Shown: in pieces, positions 17,049 to 25,739 of the stretch
How positions within the stretch are numbered: the stretch's first letter is position 1
How the letters are laid out: the number at the start of each line of letters is the position of its first letter
Origin: Bordetella sp. 02P26C-1
Lineage (GTDB): Bacteria; Pseudomonadota; Gammaproteobacteria; Burkholderiales; Burkholderiaceae_B
Length of the DNA stretch: 64,000 nt
NCBI RefSeq assembly: GCF_009763255.1
Contig: NZ_WSJB01000002.1
Location: 62,001 to 126,000 of the forward strand
Direction: 5' to 3'
Program-made: the position numbers and the translations under genes
The notes under the pieces: model-generated
Database searches by the model: none
What the model saw: the letters and a program-made list of their open reading frames with translations, nothing else
What the model was told of the DNA's origin: nothing

Positions 17049-18008
17049 TTAGTTGGTCATGCGCGGCAGGTTCGCAGCTTTGATCGCGGCACCCATCGTC
17101 GTATACCCCTCTTGCAAGGCAGCCTTATATTCCTTGCCGGTGAGCCCCGCCGGGTCAATCCCGGTGTTTGCAACGCGCTTGGCCACTTCCGGGTTATTGA
17201 TGGCATCCAGGCATGCCTTCTCCAGTCGTTGGACGGATTTGGGATCCGCTCCGGCACGCACGCCTAAACCCACCCAGGAATCAACCGAGACAGGGTAACC
17301 CGCATCTCGCATCGTGGGCACATCGGGCAATTCCGGCCAACGCATCGGGCTTGCAGACGCCAGCAGCCGCATTTTGCCCGCCTGCACGTGCGGGAGGATG
17401 TCGGACGGGTTCTGAACCAGCGCTTCAATATGGCCGCCCAAAAGCGCAGTCGTCACTTCGCCGCCCGATTTATAGGCGATTTGCTCGAATTTTCCGCCCG
17501 TCACGCGCCCCAATTCGAGCAGTGCGATGACGTTCGGCGTCGAGGTGCCTCCAAAGAAGATGCTCTTGCCTTTCTTGGAAGCCGCTACCAGATCGTCAAG
17601 GGTTTTGTATGGGGAATCCGCCCGCACGGCGACGCCGTAACGATAGCGTCCAAAGCCGCACACCCAATCAAAGTCATCGAGCTTGTAGGTGATGTCCTGC
17701 AGGTGAGGGGAGATCGCCTGAGTGGCGTAAGTGACCACGCCCACTTGATACGGGTTCGGTTGCTGCTTAGATAGCCAAGTGACAGCCAAGGTGCCGAGGG
17801 CGCCGGCGCGGTTATCAACAATGACCGGCTTACCCAACTCCTTTGAAAATCCATCCGCAAAAATGCGTGAAGCCACGTCGGTGTTGGACCCTGGGCCATA
17901 GTTGACCGTCAATGTGACTTCCCGCTCCGGAAAATTGGTTGGGTTGGCCAGGGCAGGTTGCGCCAGGGCCAGGGCGGAAAGGCTAAGCAGAATTTTGGTG
18001 CATTTCAT
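17049..18008 (-). CDS. Bug/TctC-family solute-binding protein, divergent type
   Basis: The product has 319 residues with a classic signal peptide ending ALAQPALA. It departs from the common Bug pattern: loop one reads NYGPGSNTDVASR instead of PGGGTD, and the second loop reads IAYKSGGEVTTALLGG instead of VPYKGS. The overall fold and C-terminal DVPTMRDAGYPV segment are retained. It may therefore bind a different ligand class from its neighbours. It is the last gene of a leftward operon with a ThDP-dependent enzyme and an SDR, 30 bp downstream of the SDR. Confidence 0.88.
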   Translation of the reverse strand: MKCTKILLSLSALALAQPALANPTNFPEREVTLTVNYGPGSNTDVASRIFADGFSKELGKPVIVDNRAGALGTLAVTWLSKQQPNPYQVGVVTYATQAISPHLQDITYKLDDFDWVCGFGRYRYGVAVRADSPYKTLDDLVAASKKGKSIFFGGTSTPNVIALLELGRVTGGKFEQIAYKSGGEVTTALLGGHIEALVQNPSDILPHVQAGKMRLLASASPMRWPELPDVPTMRDAGYPVSVDSWVGLGVRAGADPKSVQRLEKACLDAINNPEVAKRVANTGIDPAGLTGKEYKAALQEGYTTMGAAIKAANLPRMTN

Positions 18009-18038
18009 GGTTGTCTCCTCCAGTTTTGGAATGGTTCG

Positions 18039-18791
18039 TCAATTCATATAGGCGCCGCCGTTGACGTCAACACAGCTACCAGTGATGTAGGACGCATCGG
18101 GCGAAACAAGGAATTGGACGCTTGCGGCAATCTCATCGGGACTGGCAAAGCGCCTTGCGGGAATGAGGGTCTTGGCGTGTTCCAAGAGCTCGGGACGCGT
18201 GGTGCGGCTAAGCGGCGTGTCCACTCGCCCGGGAGCCACGCAGTTCACCGTCACCCCTTGTTCGGCGTAGGTGCCAGCAAGGGCCCGTGAGAAGCCGAGC
18301 AGTCCTGCCTTGGACGAGTGGTAGTCGAAGCTCGCGGGTCCGACGTGCATCCGGGCCGAGCGCGAAGAGATGCTCACGACCCGTCCATAGCCGGCTTTGG
18401 CCATTTGCGGGATTAATTCTCGGCAAAAGACGAACGGGGCCACCAGGTTGATCCGATGACAATATTCCCAGTCCTCGACCTTAATTTCTTCGAGGGGGAC
18501 CGGCCCTCCATTGCCCTTTGGAGAAATGCCGGCGCAATTGACCAAGATGGCTACGCCCCCGAGCTTTTCAATTGCATCCTTGGTGGCTGCGACGATTTCC
18601 TCTTCTTTGGATACGTCGGCCACACGAGTGAAGACCTTCCCCGCGTTTGGCGACAGATCCGCGGTGATCGCCTCGATATTGGGCGAACGGTCCAAGAGGT
18701 AAAGGTCGTGCCCAGTTTCAGCCAGGCGTTTGGCCACGGCCAGGCCGATGCCGCTTGCGGCGCCGGTAATCAGTGCAGTAGTTTGCTTCAT
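18039..18791 (-). CDS. Short-chain dehydrogenase/reductase
   Basis: The product has 250 residues from the ATG at 18791, which overlaps the upstream stop by 4 bp (ATGA). A longer frame is discarded. A cofactor loop TGAASGIG lies at 9-16, NAG at about 86-88, catalytic S142/S143 in VSISSRSA, Y157 and K161 in YHSSK. The C-terminus ITGSCVDVNGGAYMN is typical of FabG-like NAD(P) oxidoreductases. Translational coupling to the ThDP enzyme suggests that it oxidises or reduces the hydroxy/keto product of that enzyme. Confidence 0.92.
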   Translation of the reverse strand: MKQTTALITGAASGIGLAVAKRLAETGHDLYLLDRSPNIEAITADLSPNAGKVFTRVADVSKEEEIVAATKDAIEKLGGVAILVNCAGISPKGNGGPVPLEEIKVEDWEYCHRINLVAPFVFCRELIPQMAKAGYGRVVSISSRSARMHVGPASFDYHSSKAGLLGFSRALAGTYAEQGVTVNCVAPGRVDTPLSRTTRPELLEHAKTLIPARRFASPDEIAASVQFLVSPDASYITGSCVDVNGGAYMN

Positions 18792-20563
18792 ACGTGCAGA
18801 TCCAAGTCGGCGTAGTTGGAGAAGGGCGGGAAGGCGTTCTGATCGCAACGGATCTCAATGAGGGTGGTCACGTCATTGGCCTTGGCTTGCTTTAGCGCTG
18901 CTGCAATTTCCGAGGGCTGATTGACGGCAATCGCTTCACAACCGGCACCGCGCGCCACCGAGCAGTGGTCGACCGCAGAGAAATTCACAGCCGTGGAGTG
19001 CGTGCCGAAACGCACGTTATCGGCATGTTTGGAAAAGCCCAGGATGCTGTTATTGAGCACCATGAGGATGACCTTCAGGCCCATCCGACGTGCCGTCTCA
19101 AGCTCAGACCAAACGTGCCCAAAGCCGCCGTCGCCCGAGAGGCAGTAAACCGTAGCGCCAGGGGCGGCAACCTTGGCGCCCAGGGCCATCGGCAAGCCCC
19201 AGCCCAAGCCGGCCATGCCGCGCGGAGTGAGAAATCGTTGCCCAGGACGCTGAGCTTTCAGGTAATTCACCGTCCAGAAAGACGAGTAGCTGGCGTCTGA
19301 GACGACGATGTCGTCAGCCTGCAGTACGGCATTCAGTTCGGTCATCAGGCGCTCGGGGCGGATGGGTGAGGCATCCGAGTGCAGCACCGCGCGAGCTTCT
19401 TCCAAATGCTTAGCCTTGCCGTCGGCGATACGGTCTTCGACGCTCTTGCGGGCGTTGGCACGCAGCGTCAGATCCACACCTGTCATCGCGTGAGCTAATG
19501 CCTCAAGCGTTTCTTTTGCGTCACCCGGTAGTCGCAGGGCTTCGTAGTTGCGGCCGATCTCCAGGCTATCGATGTCGATATGGATGTAATCGGCGTGTTT
19601 GGGATAGAGCTGGTAGGAGTCCGTGCCGTTCTGGTTTGTGCGATTGCCAACCAAGACGACTAGGTCGGCCTCGGTGATCAATTCACGCTGATAGCGCGTC
19701 GGGCTGTTTACGCCCATCGCAGCCCCCACAACGCCAATCGTCAGGGGGTGGGTATCTGCGACGGAGCCTTTGCCCATCATCGTCGTGGCAACCGGGATAT
19801 GGGCTTCTTCTTGCAGCTTCGCTAGTGCGTCATGGGCACCAGAGAGGTGAACGCCACCTCCTGCAATGATTACCGGCCGTTGGGCCGTGGCGATCTTTTG
19901 TGCTGCTGCTTGCAGCTTTGCCGCAGGCGGCACCACACGATCCAAAGGGAAGTGTCCGAGGTTGGCGCGACGGGTAGGCGCCGGACCTTCTTCGAGCAGC
20001 ATGTCAGCTGGCAGCATCAAAGCAACCGGGCCCGGACGGCCGGACGCGGCGATCGTAAACGCCATGTCGATATAGTCTTCTACCCGAGAGGCGCAGTTCA
20101 CCACTCGCGCCCACTTCGTGCAGCCAGCGAAAAGGCTCAGGTGATCGTATTCCTGGAAGGCGTTCTTATCGGTCAGGTTCCGATTTACGTCTTGGACGAG
20201 CGCCACCATCGGGGTTGACGCTTTCATCGCCTCGCCCATCGCCGCGACCAATAGGGTGGCGGCTGGGCCGTTCTGAGCGGCAACCACGCAGACCTTGCCA
20301 GAGATGCGGGAAAAGCCGTCGCCCATATAGCCGCCCGCGTTCTCGGTGCGGTACCCAACCTGGGTGATGCCGAGCTCCTCGCAGGTGAGCATTAAGAGGC
20401 TGGGAATGCTTTGGCCAAAAACGTGCGTGACGCCATGACGAATCAGCGCGCGCGTAATGGCATGTGCGGCAGTGTTCTTGCCGGCCAGTTTGAAGCCAGG
20501 AGATTTGAGTGGCCCTGGGCGCGTATCTACAGAGGGGCCTTGGCCATTTGCTGCGGTATCCAT
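18788..20563 (-). CDS. Thiamine-diphosphate-dependent enzyme, acetolactate-synthase-like
   Basis: The product has 591 residues in the three-domain ThDP fold. An extra N-terminal stretch of about 28 residues precedes the PYR domain, whose catalytic glutamate is E74 in YRTENAGGYMGDGFSR. A central Rossmann-like domain follows. The PP domain carries the ThDP/Mg motif from GDGG (477-480) to NN (504-505). No small regulatory subunit (IlvN) is adjacent, so a biosynthetic role is unlikely. Its partners are an SDR, a Bug receptor and a GntR regulator. It probably decarboxylates or ligates a 2-oxoacid from the imported compound. The specific reaction cannot be told from sequence. Confidence 0.88.
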   Translation of the reverse strand: MDTAANGQGPSVDTRPGPLKSPGFKLAGKNTAAHAITRALIRHGVTHVFGQSIPSLLMLTCEELGITQVGYRTENAGGYMGDGFSRISGKVCVVAAQNGPAATLLVAAMGEAMKASTPMVALVQDVNRNLTDKNAFQEYDHLSLFAGCTKWARVVNCASRVEDYIDMAFTIAASGRPGPVALMLPADMLLEEGPAPTRRANLGHFPLDRVVPPAAKLQAAAQKIATAQRPVIIAGGGVHLSGAHDALAKLQEEAHIPVATTMMGKGSVADTHPLTIGVVGAAMGVNSPTRYQRELITEADLVVLVGNRTNQNGTDSYQLYPKHADYIHIDIDSLEIGRNYEALRLPGDAKETLEALAHAMTGVDLTLRANARKSVEDRIADGKAKHLEEARAVLHSDASPIRPERLMTELNAVLQADDIVVSDASYSSFWTVNYLKAQRPGQRFLTPRGMAGLGWGLPMALGAKVAAPGATVYCLSGDGGFGHVWSELETARRMGLKVILMVLNNSILGFSKHADNVRFGTHSTAVNFSAVDHCSVARGAGCEAIAVNQPSEIAAALKQAKANDVTTLIEIRCDQNAFPPFSNYADLDLHV

Positions 20564-20600
20564 GGTGTTGAGAGTCTCCGTTTAATCCACCGTGGAGTCA

Positions 20601-20610
20601 TGATATATCA
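20601..20610. promoter_or_regulatory. TGATATATCA palindrome before the ThDP operon
   Basis: A perfect 10-bp dyad 38 bp upstream of the ThDP enzyme start. AT-centred dyads of this kind are common GntR-family operators. The regulator at 16290-16973 is the nearest candidate. Confidence 0.35.
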
Positions 20611-20700
20611 AAGATCAAACACCAAACATCAAGGGTTTGTACTAATTTGGGTCAAGGGGAGCGGGCGGGGAAAGGGAAGAAGAGGAGGATTAATACATGG

Positions 20701-20735
20701 TCATATGAGTGGAGAAATATTTCCCCTCACATGAG
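20701..20735. promoter_or_regulatory. Imperfect long dyad around GAAATATTTC
   Basis: The core GAAATATTTC (20714-20723) is a perfect 10-bp palindrome, flanked by GTGG on the left and CCTCAC on the right, and further out by TCATATGAG and CATGAGA. Its function is unknown; it may be an operator in the wide gap upstream of the ThDP operon. Confidence 0.3.
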
Positions 20736-21133
20736 AGAACGAGAATTGATCTCGGTCGAGAATGTGCCCAAACCTGTGGTCTGCGGCAAACGGCACGATG
20801 GGCAACTCTGCATGCAAGATGCTGTCTCACTAGCCGCTATGGGGTTTGTATGAATACGAAAAGTGGACTGCTACCGCAGCCCGGTTGAAACAGGATGAGT
20901 GAGACGCGCTCAACATGTGAGACGGTCCGAGGGAGACGACTTCCGAAGCCGAGCCCCGTGCTTGTCCTGCATGTTTGAAGGCGTCGGCTTTCCTGCGTAC
21001 CACCGTGAAGCCAGGGCGCTCGGCTCGGACTTGGGCGTCGTCTCGCTTACCGCTCTTACCCGATTTTCTGGCGGCTATCCAACACGCTCGCGCGTATGCT
21101 CATTGGAGCGAAGCGACCGCTCGCCGGCTGTGT

Positions 21134-21562
21134 TCAGTTGCCAACCTTCCCACAGATCGGTTCCTCGGCCAGCGCATTGACGATCTCAACCAGTACCGGC
21201 CCATTTTCCTGGTAATCGCGCGCTTTGATCCGGTCAACCACGATATGAATCGCGTCGGTGCGATCGCTTGCTTTTTGGCAGTCATACGAAGCGCTCACGT
21301 TGCGTATCGCCATCCGCGCTTGTGGTGTAGCGGCTTCCATCGCACCGGTTTTCAGCAAGTCCGTCGCATAGGTGAGCGACTGCAAGGTCATCTCGAACAT
21401 TTTGCGGCAGTCTTCGGAAGGCGAGCCGCCTTTTCCATTAGCCGAACATTCCTTCATGAAATTGGCGGTGGTGCCGAACTCGTCGGCCGGATCCTTCTCC
21501 TGGGCGCAGGGGGCACTGGCCGATGCGCAGACCAGTACGGCGGTAACGATCAGATGTTTCAT
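21134..21562 (-). CDS. Small secreted four-cysteine protein, possibly Rap1a/Tai-like
   Basis: The product has 142 residues from the ATG at 21562, chosen because a GGAGGGG ribosome site precedes it directly and a signal peptide (MKHLIVTAVLVCASASAPCA) begins there. The mature protein keeps cysteines 39, 52, 95 and 137, enough for two disulphides. The layout Cys, Cys, a helix with VVDRIKA, then NGPVLVEIVNALAEEPIC resembles Rap1a/Tai-type immunity proteins of type VI secretion, but no toxin or secretion gene is adjacent. The similarity is pattern-level only. It lies divergent from the FemAB-like gene. Confidence 0.7.
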   Translation of the reverse strand: MKHLIVTAVLVCASASAPCAQEKDPADEFGTTANFMKECSANGKGGSPSEDCRKMFEMTLQSLTYATDLLKTGAMEAATPQARMAIRNVSASYDCQKASDRTDAIHIVVDRIKARDYQENGPVLVEIVNALAEEPICGKVGN

Positions 21563-21796
21563 GACCCCTCCCGGGTGATAAACGCGGTGAAAACATGGAT
21601 TCAGCCTCAATGGCTGTGGATGGGTTGGCAGGCGTGGCGCGACAATTGCCTTCCACCTTATGAGACTACTCCCGGTAGGAACCGTGCTGGGTGTCAGTCC
21701 ATGACGCGCGTTACGAGATGCTGCCTTGGACACCTCAATGGCCCCGGCCACCACGCCCCCAGGCACGCTGTCTCTGGCCTCCTATATGATTGCGGG

Positions 21797-22933
21797 ATGA
21801 CTCAATCCGCCGTCTTAAGTGTTGTGCACACGTTATCGCAGGTGGACGCCAGCGCATGGAACGCCTTGGCGGGCGCAAAGCCGTTTCTGCGTCACGAGTT
21901 CCTGTCGGCTCTACACGAGACCGGCTGCGCGACGGCTGAGACGGGGTGGACGCCTGTCTATCTGCTCTTGCATCGGGACGCTCATCTGGCGGGCGCCGTG
22001 CCGCTCTATCTGAAATCCCACTCGCGCGGCGAGTATGTCTTTGACTATGCCTGGGCAGACGCATACGAACGGCACGGTCTACGGTATTACCCGAAACTCG
22101 TCAGCGCCATCCCATTTACCCCTGTGAGCGGGGCGCGGCTGCTTGCCCACAACGACGCGGATCGCGCCCTGCTGGCTCGGGGACTGATCGCTTTGGGACG
22201 GCAGTTCGGCTTGTCCTCCGTGCACGTGCTGTTTCCGTCCGAGGGCGACCGCGGCATCCTCCGCGACGCCGGATTCATGCTGCGCGAAGGCGTGCAGTTT
22301 CATTGGGAAAACGCGGGGTATACCGACTGGGCACAGTATCTCGCATCATTCAGCCACGACAAGCGCAAGAAGCTGCGCCAGGATCGTAAAAAAGTCCAAA
22401 CCGCCGGTGTCACCTTTCGATGGGTCGAGGCCATGGATATCGACCCGTCAACCTTAGCCTTTTTCTACCGGTGCTACTGTGAGACTTATTACGCTCACGG
22501 CAACGCGCCCTATCTGAACGAGGAGTTTTTCCAGCGTTTGCGGCAGGAGTTGCCCCATTGTCTGGTGATCATCCTCGCCCTGCGGGGCGATCAACCGGTA
22601 GCGGCAGCATTGAACATACGCGGTGAACAGACGCTCTATGGCCGCTACTGGGGCACGATGGAGACCATCCCCGGGCTGCATTTCGAAACCTGCTATCTGC
22701 AATCCATCGAGTACTGCATCCAACATCGCATTGCGCGATTCGAGGGCGGCGCGCAGGGCGAGCACAAGATGGCGCGGGGACTGCTGCCTACGCCCACCTG
22801 GTCCGCGCACTGGGTACGAGATGCCCAATTTTCAGAAGCGATCGGCGATTTCCTGCGGCGCGAAACCCGTGCGATGGATGACTATCTGCAAGAGCTGACG
22901 CTACGCACGCCATATCGGCGTGGCGAGCGTTGA
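21797..22933 (+). CDS. FemAB/GNAT-like acyltransferase (peptidogalycan-biosynthesis/recognition family)
   Basis: The product has 378 residues starting at the ATG at 21797. The longer upstream frame is not supported, because it would overlap the secreted-protein gene. It matches the DUF482 group of double-GNAT proteins: FLRHEFLSALHETG at the N-terminus, a central FSHDKRKKLRQDRKKV basic helix, and EGGAQGEHKMARGLLPTPTWSAHW near the end. Family members are common in proteobacteria, but their acceptor substrate is not established. It is probably a housekeeping gene, unrelated to the transport cassettes around it. Confidence 0.85.
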   Translation: MTQSAVLSVVHTLSQVDASAWNALAGAKPFLRHEFLSALHETGCATAETGWTPVYLLLHRDAHLAGAVPLYLKSHSRGEYVFDYAWADAYERHGLRYYPKLVSAIPFTPVSGARLLAHNDADRALLARGLIALGRQFGLSSVHVLFPSEGDRGILRDAGFMLREGVQFHWENAGYTDWAQYLASFSHDKRKKLRQDRKKVQTAGVTFRWVEAMDIDPSTLAFFYRCYCETYYAHGNAPYLNEEFFQRLRQELPHCLVIILALRGDQPVAAALNIRGEQTLYGRYWGTMETIPGLHFETCYLQSIEYCIQHRIARFEGGAQGEHKMARGLLPTPTWSAHWVRDAQFSEAIGDFLRRETRAMDDYLQELTLRTPYRRGER

Positions 22934-23183
22934 CGGCCGTCGCCACGCCTGTGTTTGCGTCGATCCAAGCCCATGTGCGGGCGCTGATGGCGAAATACGC
23001 GGTTTAACCGGGAGCGCACTTCGCACGCGGCCGCTCGCGCGGGCCATCTCAAAATCAGAATAGTCTCAAAGCCTTCACGCTCCCGAATCGATACGATCAA
23101 AGTCCTCCCGCTGTCGGGATCGCGCTCGTTGCGATCCACCTCCGACCGCGGGTGGCCGCTGATTACCGAAACGGAGCTTTCTG

Positions 23184-23843
23184 ATGTCCCCTCGCTCATA
23201 CGCACAGCACAACCACCACCAATACGCCTCGGATTGTCTGCGGCCTGTGGCTGGTTGGGACATCTACAACGCGTACGCCATCCATCAGAACTCGCCGGTC
23301 AAGCGTATTGACCAGACGCTACATACTCGCTGCGACCTCGTTACCGCCCGGCTTCATGGCGATACGGTGCTTGAGGTGATCAACCCGTGGGGATTTCAAG
23401 ATTTGCTCAGGTTGACCCAGCACGTTCAAGCCCGCGAGGATAAAGTCTGGCGTCAGACCCTGATTTTGAGAGACGAGGCGCGCGTCGAGCTCACGGCGTT
23501 AATCAGCGATGCCTCGCCAGGCACGCTGCGATTCGAGCTTGAGCGCGATTGTGTATTGAAGTTGTCAAGCGACTACCTCGCCGCGAGTCTCGCGCACCCC
23601 ATGCATATGAAAGTGGACAGCGCGGGGTCTGCGATGTTGATCTTCGAGACGGCCGGCATCGATCTCAACATAAAGGCTACGCCGCTCTTGCACGGCCTGT
23701 CGGGCACGGGTTGCCGCGTCACAGTGGATCCGGCGGTATCGGCCATGCTCTTCCCCTTCGTATGCGTGTTGGTTGGAAGACTCTTTATCGCTCCGCGCTG
23801 GACATTACGTCAATTTATGATTATTAATTGTCCACTTAAGTGA
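23184..23843 (+). CDS. Hypothetical protein, 219 residues
   Basis: I do not recognise a domain. The frame starts with an ATG preceded by ACGGAG at a suitable distance. The protein is soluble-looking, His/Asn/Tyr-rich at the start (SYAQHNHHQY), with mixed alpha/beta pattern and one hydrophobic stretch near AMLFPFVCVLVGRLFI (about 189-204). The frame ends just before the broken LysR gene. It may be a real lineage-specific gene or a decayed one; the lack of any familiar motif keeps confidence low. Confidence 0.45.
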   Translation: MSPRSYAQHNHHQYASDCLRPVAGWDIYNAYAIHQNSPVKRIDQTLHTRCDLVTARLHGDTVLEVINPWGFQDLLRLTQHVQAREDKVWRQTLILRDEARVELTALISDASPGTLRFELERDCVLKLSSDYLAASLAHPMHMKVDSAGSAMLIFETAGIDLNIKATPLLHGLSGTGCRVTVDPAVSAMLFPFVCVLVGRLFIAPRWTLRQFMIINCPLK

Positions 23844-23863
23844 AACTGATGTTGAAGGGGTAA

Positions 23864-24838
23864 ATGCCTATGCAGCCCGCTGACCTGGTGGACGCCCGAG
23901 ACTGAGACCGTCTTGACTGGAATCTGCTGCGCACCTTTCTGGTCATCGTGCAGGAGCGCAGCATCAGCGGCGCGGCCGGGAAGCTGCATTTGACACAATC
24001 CGCGGTCAGTCAGGCGCTCAAGCGGCTGGAAGAGCAGCTCGACAGACGCCTGATCGAGCGACACAACAAAGTCTTTACCATCACCAAGGCGGGCGAGGAG
24101 GTTTGCCGGGCCGCGGAAGGCATCTATGGCAGCGTCGCGCAACTGCTTGCGCATGTGTCCGAGACCGAAGAGGAGGCCTCGGGGCGCATCCATCTGCTGG
24201 CCGCCAGTCGCATTAATTCGCAGGTCTATGACAATTTCTGGGCGGCGTTTCACCGCGATTACCCGCGCATTGAGGTGCAAATGGACGTGCGGCCCAGCAG
24301 CGAGATTGTCACGCTGATCCAGCAGCGCGTCGGCACGGCTGGCATCGCGTTATGCCGGCAGATGCCCAAGCGGCTGGAACACAAAGTCTTTCTCCATCAG
24401 CGCTACGCGCTTTTCTGCGGCCGTAACCACGCGCTGTTTGGGCGGAAAGACGTGCACATCGAAGACCTGATGGGCGAGAACTTTGTGTCGTTTGCCAGCG
24501 ATGCGTTGGGCGACAGCCTCTCGCCGCTGACGATATTTCGCGATCAGCGCGGATTTTCAGGCAGGGTGGTGGCGACCTCCAAGCAGTATGACGAGGTCAA
24601 ACGTCTGCTGATTGCGGGCTTTGGTATTGGTTGCCTGCCGGAACACAGCGTACGACGCGATTTGGCGGAGGGGCGGCTGTGGCGTCTGCCACCGGGTGAG
24701 GGGGTTTGCTCGGTGGATCTGCACCTGCTGTGGCATCGCGATGTGCAACGCACGCAGGCCGAATCCGTTTTCCTAAAATATTTTCGTGACTATATCGATG
24801 CTTTCACGATGGCACAGCGGTTGGAGCCGGCAGAGTAG
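23864..24838 (+). pseudogene. LysR-type regulator gene interrupted by in-frame TGA
   Basis: A good ribosome site (GAAGGGG) precedes the ATG at 23864, which opens MPMQPADLVDARD. The frame then hits TGA at 23903-23905 and continues without further stops to 24838 as a full LysR protein: DRLDWNLLRTFLVIVQERS, then the helix-turn-helix ISGAAGKLHLTQSAVSQALKRLEEQLD and an effector domain. CGA to TGA is a simple transition that would explain it. A restart at GTG 23948 would remove the first helix of the DNA-binding domain. It is likely inactive, unless the stop is read through or is a sequence error. The amidohydrolase gene downstream is convergent. Confidence 0.7.
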
Positions 24839-24873
24839 GGGGGCTTTGGACGAGCACACCCGACCCTGAGCGC

Positions 24874-25737
24874 TCAGAAAGCGTATAGCCGCGCCGCATT
24901 ACTCACCAGCACTCGCTGCCGAATCGCCTCGTCGGCGAACCAGCTATCGATTCCTTGCGCCAGCTTTTGCGTGCCGATGCGCCGATAGGCACTGACTTCG
25001 TGCGGCGACTTGCCCGGCTCTCGATTGGTATGCGGCCAGTCGCTTGCCCACAGCACGCGATCGGGATTGCTGGCGATGAACGCAGTCGCCAGCGCCGTTA
25101 CCGCCTCATCGGCCGTCTGCGAAGGATCGATCCGATACGGGGCAGACAGTTTGACGTAGGCGGCCCCCGTGCTGATCAAGCGCAGTACTGTCTGCACGTT
25201 CGCATCCTCGAGCGACGTGCCTGCAAGCACCCCGGCGAAATGATCGAGCACCACCGGCACGGATAGCTCCGCCAGTACCGGCGCCGCCTGGGCGATCACG
25301 CCAAGTGACGCGTAGACCTGCAGGTGCCAGCCTAGCGGCTGAAGCCGTTGTGCCCATGCCTGCAGATCCTCGCGCATACGCGTGACGTCGAGGCTACCGG
25401 AACTCTCCAAATTCAACCTTAAACCGCGCACGCCACACGCGTCGAACGCGTGAAGAAGTGCATCGGGGGCCTCCCGGTCCAAGACCACCACGCCGCGCGC
25501 CGCGCCGTTCATCGCATGCAGTGCGTCCAACATGCAGCTGTTGTCCGTGCCATATACGCTAGGCTGGACAATGACCGCGCGGGTCAGCCCGAGCGCGTCC
25601 ATATGCTGTTGGAGGTCCAACACAGACGCGACATCAGGCGTGTAATGGCGATCGTCCACCATGGGATATCGGGCACGGTCGCCGATGATATGGACGTGGC
25701 AGTCACAGGCGCCGGCGGGCAGCGTTGGCGTGTTCAT
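24874..25737 (-). CDS. Amidohydrolase-2 family TIM-barrel hydrolase (LigI-like)
   Basis: The product has 287 residues. The metal/catalytic residues expected for the family are present: H14 and H16 in CDCHVH, H166 in VVLDHFAG and D233 in WASDWPHTN. The start CDCHVHIIGDRARYPM resembles 2-pyrone-4,6-dicarboxylate lactonase and related dicarboxylate lactonases. It is the last gene of a leftward run and starts 2 bp after the stop of the dehydrogenase gene, so it is probably translationally coupled. It likely hydrolyses a lactone or decarboxylates an intermediate made by that enzyme. Its active site differs from the two other family members in this window, which have Asn for the final Asp. Confidence 0.9.
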   Translation of the reverse strand: MNTPTLPAGACDCHVHIIGDRARYPMVDDRHYTPDVASVLDLQQHMDALGLTRAVIVQPSVYGTDNSCMLDALHAMNGAARGVVVLDREAPDALLHAFDACGVRGLRLNLESSGSLDVTRMREDLQAWAQRLQPLGWHLQVYASLGVIAQAAPVLAELSVPVVLDHFAGVLAGTSLEDANVQTVLRLISTGAAYVKLSAPYRIDPSQTADEAVTALATAFIASNPDRVLWASDWPHTNREPGKSPHEVSAYRRIGTQKLAQGIDSWFADEAIRQRVLVSNAARLYAF

Positions 25738-25739
25738 GT

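Larger units (their letters stand above)
20564..21133. other. 570-bp region without a recognisable gene
   Basis: It holds the promoter region of the leftward ThDP operon, a palindrome at 20601-20610 and a larger imperfect dyad at 20701-20735. The remainder to 21133 has open frames in high-GC sequence but none with a known domain or good start. Confidence 0.5.

Noticed and set aside
20975-21796. N-terminal extension of the FemAB-like protein by 274 codons
   Set aside because: The extension overlaps the opposite-strand secreted-protein gene, which has its own signal peptide and ribosome site, and the conserved protein begins at 21797.
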